7,963 nucleotides of DNA from the NCBI GenBank assembly GCA_025997155.1, contig BNUF01000104.1, positions 1 to 7,963 on the forward strand, written 5' to 3'. Under the pieces are notes generated by a model. The model worked only from the letters and a program-made list of their open reading frames with translations, had not been told where the DNA came from and did no database searches. Positions 1 through 5,366 of the stretch are shown piece after piece. Each line of letters starts with the position of its first letter. Position 1 is the stretch's first letter. This DNA is from Clostridia bacterium. GTDB taxonomy: Bacteria > Bacillota > Clostridia > Lachnospirales > WQUN01. The translations under genes and the position numbers were made by a program.

Positions 1-9
1 GGTGATTGC

Positions 10-177
10 ATGGCGAGAAAAAAGCAAGAATCTGAATATCCGCCTGACGCAACTTTATCAGAAATGCTGGTAGATATTGAGAGAAAAGGGCGAGATACAG
101 CGGACGCATCAGAAAGGCTAAAAGAATTACTTAAATATGCTATTGCTCATGAAGGTGATTCAAATGTCAAAAACTAA
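10..177 (+). CDS. Small hypothetical protein (55 aa)
   Basis: I do not recognise this gene. It reads from ATG at 10 to TAA at 175-177, with a GGTGATT element just upstream that could serve as a ribosome site. The product has a basic N-terminus (MARKKQ) and is then mostly charged and helical, with no membrane segment or cysteine pair. It overlaps the recombinase start (164) by 14 bases in another frame, which suggests translational coupling with the recombinase. The region upstream lies outside the window, so a longer N-terminus cannot be excluded. Its role is unknown; an accessory factor for the recombinase is possible from position only. Confidence 0.6.
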   Translation: MARKKQESEYPPDATLSEMLVDIERKGRDTADASERLKELLKYAIAHEGDSNVKN

Positions 178-991
178 CATAGACGAATTTGAAAAATATT
201 TACTCAAGGCAGATTTCTCACAGCACACGATTAGCTCATATATTTGGACAGTAAGAGATTTCCTCGATAAACATTCCGAAATATCAGCTGAAAATATATC
301 AATTTACCGATTAGAACTAATGGATAACCGCAACCCAAAAACTGTCAATTTACGTTTGAGCGCTCTTAATAGGTACTTAAAATTCTTAGATAAAGAATAT
401 CTAAAAATCCCGACTATAAAAGTTCAGCAAAAGCCTTACGTAGATAATGTTATAAGTTTTGAAGATTACGATTTCCTTAAGCATAGCTTAAAGAAAGACG
501 GATATATTGACAGTTATTTCCTTGTGTGGATATTGGGAGCTACGGGAACGCGTGTAAGCGAATTCGTACAATTGAAGATTGAGCATGTGAAAAAAGGGCA
601 TTGTGATTTATACGGCAAAGGCAAAAAAATGCGTAGAATTTATTTCCCGAAAACCCTACAAGTCGAATTGCTAGGGTGGCTTGCTGAAAATAATCGTGAA
701 TCTGGATATTTATTTAGGGGACACGAAACGAAGTCAAACGGCGGGCATATTTCTATCGGAGCTGTAGGAAGTCGCTTGGACGAAATAGGGAAAAGATATG
801 CTGTCGATAAAACCGTAATGCATCCTCACTCATTTAGGCATATGTACGCTATGACATTTCTTGACAGAGGCGGGGATATGTTCCTTCTCGCGGATTTAAT
901 GGGGCATGAGAGCCTTGAAACAACCCGGATTTATCTGCGCCGAACAGCGACGCAACAACGTGCAAAGATTGATGAAATTATAACGTGGTGA
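164..991 (+). CDS. Tyrosine recombinase / phage integrase (275 aa)
   Basis: This is a site-specific tyrosine recombinase that cuts and rejoins DNA through a phosphotyrosine intermediate. I chose ATG 164 because AAGGTG lies 8 bases upstream; an in-frame extension to 137 has no ribosome site. Residues 1-85 form the SAM-like core-binding domain. Residues 95-275 form the catalytic domain, with the expected residues visible: Arg130 (GATGTR), Lys152/154 in the beta hairpin (GKGKK), His222-x-x-Arg225 (HSFR), His248 (MGHES) and nucleophile Tyr257 (TTRIYLR), nine residues after His248 as in XerC/XerD. The length is at the short, Xer-like end of the family, without the N-terminal arm-binding domain of lambda-type integrases. 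It may integrate the prophage or act as a resolvase or inversion enzyme. No att site could be identified beside it. Confidence 0.92.
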   Translation: MSKTNIDEFEKYLLKADFSQHTISSYIWTVRDFLDKHSEISAENISIYRLELMDNRNPKTVNLRLSALNRYLKFLDKEYLKIPTIKVQQKPYVDNVISFEDYDFLKHSLKKDGYIDSYFLVWILGATGTRVSEFVQLKIEHVKKGHCDLYGKGKKMRRIYFPKTLQVELLGWLAENNRESGYLFRGHETKSNGGHISIGAVGSRLDEIGKRYAVDKTVMHPHSFRHMYAMTFLDRGGDMFLLADLMGHESLETTRIYLRRTATQQRAKIDEIITW

Positions 992-1033
992 TTCACTTAT
1001 TTGTGGGGTGGGGTGAGCAGACCACTCTATATC

Positions 1034-1055
1034 ATTTTGCTGAACTCGGCAAAAT
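1034..1055. repeat. Inverted repeat downstream of the recombinase
   Basis: ATTTTGC (1034-1040) is repeated inverted as GCAAAAT (1049-1055) around an 8-base centre. It lies 43 bases after the recombinase stop, where an attP core or recombinase binding site could be. It is not followed by a T-run on either strand, so it is a poor terminator. The function is unproven. Confidence 0.35.
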
Positions 1056-1080
1056 GAAGTCGGAGAATCCTGAAAGCATA

Positions 1081-1112
1081 AAATAAAAAACCGCCCCTTT
1101 ACAGGGCGGTTT
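1081..1112 (-). terminator. Intrinsic terminator of the minus-strand RHH gene
   Basis: AAACCGCCC (1088-1096) pairs with GGGCGGTTT (1104-1112) over a 7-base loop. Read on the minus strand, the 9-bp stem is followed by a T-rich tract (TTTTTTATTTT), which is a good intrinsic terminator. On the plus strand only three T residues follow, so it would stop recombinase transcription weakly at best. The RHH stop codon (1099-1101) lies inside the hairpin loop and the last codons form one arm. Confidence 0.8.
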
Positions 1113-1278
1113 CGTCGATATAGTGGTTTATGAACTTTTTCAGTTCTGTTGTTGGCGTTGTACCGTTTTTGGCGCATTTTGCCTTGAACGCGGTTAATAT
1201 TTCAGGTCTCAACCGTATGGCGAATTGCGTATAGTTCTCTTTCATGTGCTTTACTTGCGCGTTGTATTTTGTTGGCAT
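1099..1278 (-). CDS. Ribbon-helix-helix (Arc/MetJ-type) DNA-binding protein (59 aa)
   Basis: This is a small transcription regulator of the ribbon-helix-helix fold, expected to bind DNA as a dimer through an antiparallel beta ribbon. The start is ATG at 1278-1276, with AAAGGG as ribosome site about 8 bases upstream. Residues 16-22 (YTQFAIR) form the alternating beta strand that would insert in the major groove. Residues 25-38 and 42-55 form two helices (PEILTAFKAKCAKNG, then TPTTELKKFINHYI) separated by the NGTT turn. This pattern is common in small proteins of Clostridia mobile elements. It ends in its own terminator and shares the strand with the two peptides upstream (1297-1398 and 1472-1597), so it may be co-transcribed from the promoter at 1623-1651 and could repress it. 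That target is inferred from the nearby palindrome only. Confidence 0.82.
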   Translation of the reverse strand: MPTKYNAQVKHMKENYTQFAIRLRPEILTAFKAKCAKNGTTPTTELKKFINHYIDETAL

Positions 1279-1296
1279 ATTGTACGCCCTTTCGCG

Positions 1297-1398
1297 TTAA
1301 AACGACTTACTTATAATTATCCCGAGTCCGACATAGATAATGACGAGCCACGCAATTTTGTAAAGCAGTTTCAGAAACTCCCAAATTACTTCTCTCAT
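1297..1398 (-). CDS. Possible small membrane protein (33 aa)
   Basis: This ORF of 34 codons runs from ATG (1398-1396) to TAA. The product starts with a short amphipathic stretch (MREVIWEFLKLL). A hydrophobic segment then covers about residues 13-30 (IAWLVIIYVGLGIII), and the protein ends in a basic SKSF tail, so a single membrane span is predicted. No convincing Shine-Dalgarno sequence precedes the ATG, and the start codon touches the -35 box of a plus-strand promoter at 1398-1403. It lies 18 bases upstream of the RHH gene on the same strand. It may be a real membrane peptide or an untranslated ORF in the RHH leader. Confidence 0.4.
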   Translation of the reverse strand: MREVIWEFLKLLYKIAWLVIIYVGLGIIISKSF

Positions 1399-1426
1399 TG
1401 ACTTTTGAGTGAGTATGTGTTATATT
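1398..1426 (+). promoter_or_regulatory. Plus-strand sigma-A-type promoter (candidate antisense RNA promoter)
   Basis: TTGACT (1398-1403) and TATATT (1421-1426) are separated by exactly 17 bases, each differing from consensus at one position. Transcription would start near 1433 and run into the 3' end of the minus-strand peptide gene at 1472-1597. There is no plus-strand gene before 1738, so the likely product is an untranslated RNA. A second promoter for the regulator at 1738 is the alternative. Confidence 0.6.
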
Positions 1427-1441
1427 TAAGGTAAGGGGCGA

Positions 1442-1458
1442 GGGCGGTTTAACCGCCC
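1442..1458. repeat. Perfect GC-rich inverted repeat
   Basis: GGGCGGTT and AACCGCCC flank a single central T, giving a stable hairpin on either strand. On the minus strand it follows the 41-aa peptide stop by 14 bases but lacks a T-run, so it may protect the peptide mRNA end or pause polymerase. On the plus strand it would lie near the 5' end of the proposed antisense RNA. Its arm sequence recurs in the terminator at 1088-1112. Confidence 0.55.
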
Positions 1459-1471
1459 GTTCCCTCTTAGG

Positions 1472-1597
1472 TTAGTTAATAGCCCCGACTATCATTTTGA
1501 TAATTGCTACTAACGTTCCTACTTTTAATCCGAGGTCGGAGAGTGCTACAATCACTTTTCCGACTTCTTTTATTGCCCTGATGATTCTTTTACTCAC
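1472..1597 (-). CDS. Cationic amphipathic hydrophobic peptide, candidate type I toxin (41 aa)
   Basis: I do not recognise a family. The start is GTG at 1597-1595, chosen because a full AGGAGGTG ribosome site (1611-1604) sits 8 bases upstream; the longer open frame to 1711 has no such site and would begin upstream of the promoter. The peptide has a basic N-terminus (VSKRIIRAIK), then hydrophobic residues broken by single charges, ending VAIIKMIVGAIN. Net charge is clearly positive. It has no cleavable signal and no cysteines. A perfect consensus promoter with an 18-base leader predicts strong expression. A candidate antisense RNA lies opposite. These traits fit a membrane-active type I toxin. 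A leaderless bacteriocin-like or holin-like peptide is the alternative. Confidence 0.65.
   Translation of the reverse strand: MSKRIIRAIKEVGKVIVALSDLGLKVGTLVAIIKMIVGAIN
1533..1573 (+). terminator. Plus-strand terminator-like hairpin inside the peptide gene
   Basis: AGGTCGGA (1533-1540) pairs with TCCGACTT (1559-1566) with one G-U pair. Inside it AGTG (1542-1545) pairs with CACT (1553-1556) around a 7-base loop, and CTTTTATT follows on the plus strand. This is a plausible intrinsic terminator for plus-strand RNA started at 1433, embedded in the coding sequence of the opposing gene. The tail is interrupted by a C, so efficiency may be moderate. Confidence 0.5.
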
Positions 1598-1622
1598 TCT
1601 GTTCACCTCCTTTCTATAAATA

Positions 1623-1651
1623 ATTATACTATATAGATATCTATATGTCAA
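1623..1651 (-). promoter_or_regulatory. Consensus sigma-A promoter for the minus-strand peptide
   Basis: On the minus strand, TTGACA (1651-1646) and TATAAT (1628-1623) match consensus at all 12 positions with a 17-base spacer. The start point should be near 1616, giving a leader of about 18 bases before the GTG at 1597. This is the strongest promoter signal in the window and should be tightly controlled. The palindrome in its spacer fits that. Confidence 0.88.
1631..1646. promoter_or_regulatory. Palindromic operator candidate in the promoter spacer
   Basis: ATATAGATATCTATAT is a perfect 16-bp palindrome lying between the -35 and -10 boxes of the minus-strand promoter, where a bound repressor would block polymerase. 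It contains inverted TAGA half-sites; TAGA is also the half-site of the P22 Arc repressor, an RHH protein. The RHH gene at 1099-1278 is therefore a candidate ligand. This is inference from position and similarity. Confidence 0.55.
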
Positions 1652-1669
1652 GCGTTTTTTATAAATTTT

Positions 1670-1698
1670 TTGCAAATATTTTTTGTATGGGTTATAAT
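1670..1698 (+). promoter_or_regulatory. Promoter for the DUF1492-type regulator
   Basis: TTGCAA (1670-1675) and a consensus TATAAT (1693-1698) are separated by 17 bases. The start point would be near 1705, about 33 bases before the GTG at 1738. It is divergent from, and only 18 bases away from, the -35 box of the minus-strand promoter. T-tracts at 1655-1660, 1666-1671 and 1679-1684 are roughly helically phased and may bend the DNA. Confidence 0.72.
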
Positions 1699-1713
1699 TG
1701 TAATGATACAATT
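1696..1713. promoter_or_regulatory. Inverted repeat over the plus-strand start site
   Basis: AATTGTA (1696-1702) is repeated inverted as TACAATT (1707-1713) around four bases. It overlaps the end of the -10 box and the predicted start point, which is a good place for an operator controlling the regulator gene. The binding protein is not known. Confidence 0.45.
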
Positions 1714-1737
1714 GTTACGGTTATCGGGGGGGATTGA

Positions 1738-2127
1738 GTGAAAAGCCTGTACCATTTGAAACGTGAGATTGAGTTTTTGGACGAGAAGATAGCGGAACTG
1801 GAGACGAAAATGACTAAAATCACTAGCGTTATAACGGATATGCCAAAGGCGCATGATAACGGCGACAAACTTTGCGCGGACGTTGTGAAACTCGTTATGC
1901 TGAAAGAACGGCGTGACAAAAAGAATGAGCTGTATAATAAGGAGTCGAAGCGTACACTCAACGCGCTGAACGCGTTGGAGGATAGCCAGTTGTTCACAAT
2001 ATTTTATTACCGCCTTGTGGAGTTCAAGGACTGGGAGGAAATCGCGGGGATTTTGGGCGGGAAGAATACGTACCATAACGTTAGGAATATATATTATCGA
2101 AATGCAAAAAAAATTGATACAAAATGA
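1738..2127 (+). CDS. Sigma-region-4-like phage late regulator, DUF1492/ArpU type (129 aa)
   Basis: This is a putative phage transcription regulator. Residues 1-30 and 50-75 are charged and coiled-coil-like (HLKREIEFLDEKIAELE). Residues 80-123 resemble sigma-70 region 4: an EDSQLFTIFYYRLV helix, then a helix-turn-helix with WEEIAGILG as first helix and a positively charged recognition helix (NVRNIYYRNAKK). Proteins of this type in Firmicute phages sit just before the small terminase gene and are associated with late-gene activation (ArpU, RinA and DUF1492 groups). The start is GTG 1738, five bases after a run of seven G residues; no ATG fits. The gene is alone between its own promoter and the promoter/terminator at 2160-2247. 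The exact family assignment is by pattern, not by search. Confidence 0.72.
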   Translation: MKSLYHLKREIEFLDEKIAELETKMTKITSVITDMPKAHDNGDKLCADVVKLVMLKERRDKKNELYNKESKRTLNALNALEDSQLFTIFYYRLVEFKDWEEIAGILGGKNTYHNVRNIYYRNAKKIDTK

Positions 2128-2150
2128 CACAAAAAAATGCAAAAAGATAC
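2101..2150. repeat. Direct repeats upstream of the late promoter
   Basis: AATGCAAAAA followed by GATAC occurs at 2101-2120 (with AAATT inserted before GATAC) and again at 2136-2150, 35 bases apart. The first copy lies in the last codons of the regulator gene, and the second ends about 10 bases before the extended -10 element. These are candidate activator sites for the late promoter, in a region that lacks a normal -35 box. Confidence 0.35.
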
Positions 2151-2159
2151 TGTCAACTG

Positions 2160-2168
2160 TGATATAAT
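2160..2168 (+). promoter_or_regulatory. Extended -10 promoter before the packaging genes
   Basis: TGA followed by TATAAT gives a full extended -10 (TGnTATAAT). At the normal -35 distance (2140-2145) there is only an A-run, so the promoter probably needs the extended element or an activator such as the protein encoded at 1738-2127. The start point would be near 2175. Confidence 0.55.
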
Positions 2169-2174
2169 GTAATT

Positions 2175-2247
2175 GTGAAAACATATGCACGACACACTCC
2201 TTTCGGTAAAGGGCTTCCGCGAACGGTTACGCGGGGGCTTTTTGTTT
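2175..2247 (+). ncRNA. Short leader RNA before the late operon
   Basis: Transcription from 2160-2168 would give a leader of about 70 bases with two tandem hairpins: CCTTT/AAAGG (2199-2203 with 2208-2212) and the terminator stem starting at 2213. No ORF or ribosome site precedes the hairpins. It would be released as a small RNA unless polymerase is modified to read through. Both ends are inferred. Confidence 0.4.
2213..2247 (+). terminator. Intrinsic terminator or attenuator before terminase
   Basis: GCTTCCGCG (2213-2221) pairs with CGCGGGGGC (2230-2238), with two U-G pairs, over an 8-base loop, followed directly by TTTTTGTTT. It lies 29 bases before the small terminase start and downstream of the late promoter, so it would gate the whole late operon. 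Confidence 0.75.
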
Positions 2248-2275
2248 GTACATAAAAAGATAAGGCGGTGAACCT

Positions 2276-2728
2276 ATGCCAAAAGGTATCAATAATAATT
2301 TAATACCGCATGACGAACGAAGCAAGAATGAAGCAAGAGAAAACGGAAAAAAGGGCGGTGAGAAGTCGGGCGAGGTTCGCCGAAAGAAGAAGACACAAAA
2401 GCAGATATTGCGACAAATCTTGGACGCGCCGCCGAACGTTTTGGCGTTGGGGGAAGAAGTCCATTTTTTCATACAAAATCTGGGAATAAGCCTTGAAGAT
2501 ATCGACAGCAACGAGTATTTAAGCATGGTAATGTTATACAAAAATTCGCTTGAAGATGTTAAATCGAGGGAGTATCTTGATAAGCTGATTGGTCGCCACC
2601 CTGAACTGAAAATCAAACTTGCGGAGCTGAAAATCAGGCAGGAGCAATGGGATGCGGAGAAACGGCGGGAGACGGAAGCGGTCGGGAATGAGGCGCAGTT
2701 TGTAAAAGCGGTGAGAGATATTGAGTGA
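2276..2728 (+). CDS. Putative phage terminase small subunit (150 aa)
   Basis: This is probably the small terminase subunit, which recognises the packaging site and hands DNA to the large subunit. The start is ATG 2276 with AAGGCGGTGA upstream. Residues 10-50 hold a basic region (ERSKNEARENGKKGGEKSG, then RRKKKTQK) of the kind seen at the start of small terminases of Firmicute siphophages (NLIP...R...KAGKASGEARR-like). The middle is helical, and residues 115-135 are a charged helix suited to oligomer formation. It overlaps the large subunit by 8 bases, the usual partner and order. The family is divergent, so the assignment leans on position and the basic KGGEKSGE motif. Confidence 0.78.
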   Translation: MPKGINNNLIPHDERSKNEARENGKKGGEKSGEVRRKKKTQKQILRQILDAPPNVLALGEEVHFFIQNLGISLEDIDSNEYLSMVMLYKNSLEDVKSREYLDKLIGRHPELKIKLAELKIRQEQWDAEKRRETEAVGNEAQFVKAVRDIE

Positions 2729-3977
2729 CAATTTCACGGGATTCACAGAAAAGCAAGTTGACGTAATCCGCGCTTTAAAGCGAAACGAGCTGAAAAAGAT
2801 AAATATACTTGAGGGGTCGGTATCAAGCGGCAAGACATACATCAGTCTTGTATTGTGGGCGTTTTGGGTGTCTACAATGCCGCGAGGCAACAATTATATA
2901 ATGCTCGGGCGGACGCTTGAGACGCTGAATCGCAACTGCCTGATACTTTTGGAAGAACTTATAGGCGTGAAAAACTTTACTTTCAGTATCGGCAAAAAAG
3001 AAGCGCGGCTATTCGGGCGGCGCGTGTTCCTTGAGGGTGCGAATGACGCTAGGTCGGAGGGCAAGATTCGCGGTATGACCTTGCAAGGCGCGTACTGCGA
3101 CGAGATTACGATACTTCCCAAAGATTTCTTTGAAATGCTTATAACGAGGTTGCGCGTCGAAGGCGCGTTGCTTATCGGCACGACAAACCCCGACAGCCCG
3201 AGCCACTGGCTTATGAAAGATTATCTAGCTCCCGACGCGAACGGCAGGGTTGACACCCTCTCATGGAATTTCACAATCGACGATAACACAAAATTACCCT
3301 CCGGATATGTCGAACATATGAAGCGCGGGTTTTCGGGAGTGTTTTATGAGCGGTTTATATTAGGGCGGTGGGTAATCGCGGAGGGGCTTATATACGGCGG
3401 GTTTAAGCAATCTCAAATTGTGGCGAATCCGCCGAAAATATTAAACTATTCGGCGGGTATCGATTACGGGCAGTCCAACGCGACTGTTTTTTTATTGGTC
3501 GGTGAGGGGGCGGACGGCAGACTTTATATTTTGTCGGAGTATTACCACAGCGGACGCGCCTCACAAGCGTCTAAAAGCCCTCTTACGTACGCGAAAGACT
3601 TCATCTCGTGGATTAAGTCGTATTTTGAAACAAGGGGCTTAGCGTTAAGCCTAGGGGGCATATATTACGACCCCTCCGCGCTGGGGTTTAGGACGCAACT
3701 GGCGGAACTTGGCGTTAAAAACCTACGCGCCGCCAACAACGAGGTTTTGCGCGGCATACAGCTTGTTTCGGCTATGTTTGAGGGGGATTTAATCCGCGTT
3801 TGCGCCTCTTGCAAGAACACCATAGACGAGTTGCGCGGGTACGCGTGGGACAGCAAGGCGGCGGCGCGGGGAGAGGATAAACCCGTAAAAGAGAACGACC
3901 ACGCAATGGACGCGTTGCGCTACGCGGTTATGGGGAATCAAACGTACTGGAAGAACAGATTAGGGGCGGTGAAATGA
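2721..3977 (+). CDS. Phage terminase large subunit (418 aa)
   Basis: This is the ATP-driven DNA packaging motor and headful or cos nuclease. The start is TTG 2721 with a GGTGAGAG element just upstream; it overlaps the small subunit. The ATPase domain (about 1-210) shows Walker A GSVSSGKT (32-39), Walker B with the catalytic acid AYCDE (124-128) and the coupling motif GTTNP (153-157). The RNase H-like nuclease domain (about 240-405) shows the metal-binding acids Asp248 (GIDYG), Asp317 (YYDPS) and Asp393/Asp397 (NDHAMDALRY). The length is normal for the Terminase_3/6C group. All motifs are intact, so it should be active. Its stop overlaps the portal start (ATGA). Confidence 0.97.
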   Translation: MSDNFTGFTEKQVDVIRALKRNELKKINILEGSVSSGKTYISLVLWAFWVSTMPRGNNYIMLGRTLETLNRNCLILLEELIGVKNFTFSIGKKEARLFGRRVFLEGANDARSEGKIRGMTLQGAYCDEITILPKDFFEMLITRLRVEGALLIGTTNPDSPSHWLMKDYLAPDANGRVDTLSWNFTIDDNTKLPSGYVEHMKRGFSGVFYERFILGRWVIAEGLIYGGFKQSQIVANPPKILNYSAGIDYGQSNATVFLLVGEGADGRLYILSEYYHSGRASQASKSPLTYAKDFISWIKSYFETRGLALSLGGIYYDPSALGFRTQLAELGVKNLRAANNEVLRGIQLVSAMFEGDLIRVCASCKNTIDELRGYAWDSKAAARGEDKPVKENDHAMDALRYAVMGNQTYWKNRLGAVK

Positions 3978-5356
3978 CAGCAAAAGAAATGTTTGAATAC
4001 ACGGCGAACGGGATTAACAGCCAAAAGTACAGAGTGGCACAGGCTTGGTACAGCGGAGACCCAAACGCGCTTCGCTCCTCCGCTGAACATGGAAGTTTTT
4101 GGAAGTCAAGCAATCGCCGCAAGATACACGCCCCAGTAGCGGCGGAACTAGCGGGAGCGTCCGCGGACTTGCTTTTTGGCGACGCTCCTAACATGTATGT
4201 AGGGATAAAAGAGGATACGCCCAAAAGATTCCAGTATATCATTGACAAAAATAACATATCGTCGCTTTTATGTTCAGCCGCCGAAATATGCGCGGCATAC
4301 GGTGATGTGTATCTAAAAGTCAACTGGGATAAGGAACTTGCGGACTATCCGATATTGTCGATTGTTCCGCCGCAAAACGCCTATGTTGCGTATAAGCAAG
4401 GAATAGCTGTCGAATATTACTTTTTGAGTTTTGAACAGCGGACGGCAAACGGTGACGGGATATGGACGTTTGAACGGTATTCAAAGGGCGAGATACTGGA
4501 GCAAACTTATGACGGCAGTATATCAAGGCTTGGCGCGATGACTTCGGAGGACGAAAACAAGACTGGCATTGACGAGATTTTAGCGGTTCATATTCCAAAC
4601 GCAATCCCTGATAATTTAACAGGAAGTCTCAATTTTGGAAACAGTGATATTACAGAGGTCGTATCGCTCCTTGACGCGCTTGATGAGACGTACTCGTCGT
4701 GGATTCGAGACGTGAGACTTGCGAAGGCGCGTATTATAGTGCCTATGGAGTATATGCGGCTAAAACCCGACATACTTAACCCAAATCAGCGCGTTTTCGA
4801 GTTCGACAAAGAAGACGACACCTATGTCGCAATGGATATTGACAGTTCGCAAGTGACAAGCCCTATAACCGTTTCACAGTTTAGCATACGCGCCGAGGAA
4901 CACGAAAAAACCTGCGCGGAGTTGCTGAATCGTATAGTATCATCCGTTGGATATGCCCCGCAGACTTTCGGGATTGATATCGCGGGCAACGCGCAAAGCG
5001 GCACGGCGTTGTCGCTTAGGCTTGACAAGACCCTCAAGACAAAGGCGAAAAAAGAGACCTACTGGAAACAACGCCTTGAGGTTTTTCTTTCAGCCGTGCT
5101 TAAACTCGATAACGTCTTGTTCAAGCAGAAACACGCGGAAACCGCCGTGAGTGTCGAAATCAAGGGCAACAAAAATTATCTTATGGGTATATCTGAAACT
5201 ATCAACCAACTTAATCAGGCGGCGGCAGTGTCAATATATACCAAAGTGCAGTTAGTTCACCCCGACTGGGACGATACGCAGATTTTGAAAGAAGAACACA
5301 GAATAAAACTAGAGCAAAACATAACAGTTGAAAACACCGACGACGAAACGTATTAA
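3974..5356 (+). CDS. Phage portal protein, SPP1 gp6-like (460 aa)
   Basis: This protein forms the dodecameric ring at the capsid vertex through which DNA enters and leaves, and it nucleates head assembly. The start is ATG 3974, overlapping the terminase stop by 4 bases, with GGGCGGTGA just upstream. Visible family traits are the N-terminal NRRKIHAPVAAELAGASADLLFGD segment region (about 47-70), the ICAAYGDVYLKVNW stretch (about 106-119) and the internal GYAPQTFGIDIAGNAQSGTAL region (about 327-347) matching the helix-rich crown/clip part of SPP1 gp6-type portals. The C-terminus is acidic. The position between terminase and the MuF protein is canonical. Confidence 0.93.
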   Translation: MTAKEMFEYTANGINSQKYRVAQAWYSGDPNALRSSAEHGSFWKSSNRRKIHAPVAAELAGASADLLFGDAPNMYVGIKEDTPKRFQYIIDKNNISSLLCSAAEICAAYGDVYLKVNWDKELADYPILSIVPPQNAYVAYKQGIAVEYYFLSFEQRTANGDGIWTFERYSKGEILEQTYDGSISRLGAMTSEDENKTGIDEILAVHIPNAIPDNLTGSLNFGNSDITEVVSLLDALDETYSSWIRDVRLAKARIIVPMEYMRLKPDILNPNQRVFEFDKEDDTYVAMDIDSSQVTSPITVSQFSIRAEEHEKTCAELLNRIVSSVGYAPQTFGIDIAGNAQSGTALSLRLDKTLKTKAKKETYWKQRLEVFLSAVLKLDNVLFKQKHAETAVSVEIKGNKNYLMGISETINQLNQAAAVSIYTKVQLVHPDWDDTQILKEEHRIKLEQNITVENTDDETY

Positions 5357-5366
5357 GGGGTAGCGT

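Larger units (their letters stand above)
1433..1573 (+). ncRNA. Candidate antisense RNA opposite the 41-aa peptide gene
   Basis: The 5' end is inferred from the promoter at 1398-1426 and the 3' end from the hairpin at 1533-1566 with its T-rich tail, giving an RNA of roughly 140 bases. It would be complementary to the 3' untranslated part and about four-fifths of the coding part of the peptide mRNA. It starts with a perfect stem (1442-1458). Converging toxin mRNA and antitoxin RNA with overlapping 3' regions is the layout of TxpA/RatA-like type I systems in Firmicute prophages. Both ends are predictions. Confidence 0.45.

Noticed and set aside
992..1033. GGGGTGGGGTG repeat after the recombinase as an att core
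   Set aside because: It is a short low-complexity repeat; without the other att copy nothing supports it.
896..1177. Minus-strand open frame overlapping the RHH gene and the recombinase end
   Set aside because: It runs through the terminator and against the recombinase; the RHH frame has a clear fold and ribosome site, this one has neither.
1648..2190. Long minus-strand open frame (180 codons) opposite the DUF1492-type gene
   Set aside because: Its start region has no ribosome site, its product is rich in Phe, Ile, His and Cys as expected of an antisense frame, and the plus-strand gene explains the region better.
2181..2212. Possible cos or pac site before the small terminase gene
   Set aside because: The location is plausible, but no repeated binding sites or known cos sequence could be recognised.
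2534..3206. Minus-strand open frames opposite the terminase genes
   Set aside because: They lie opposite genes with intact Walker and nuclease motifs and are compositional shadows.
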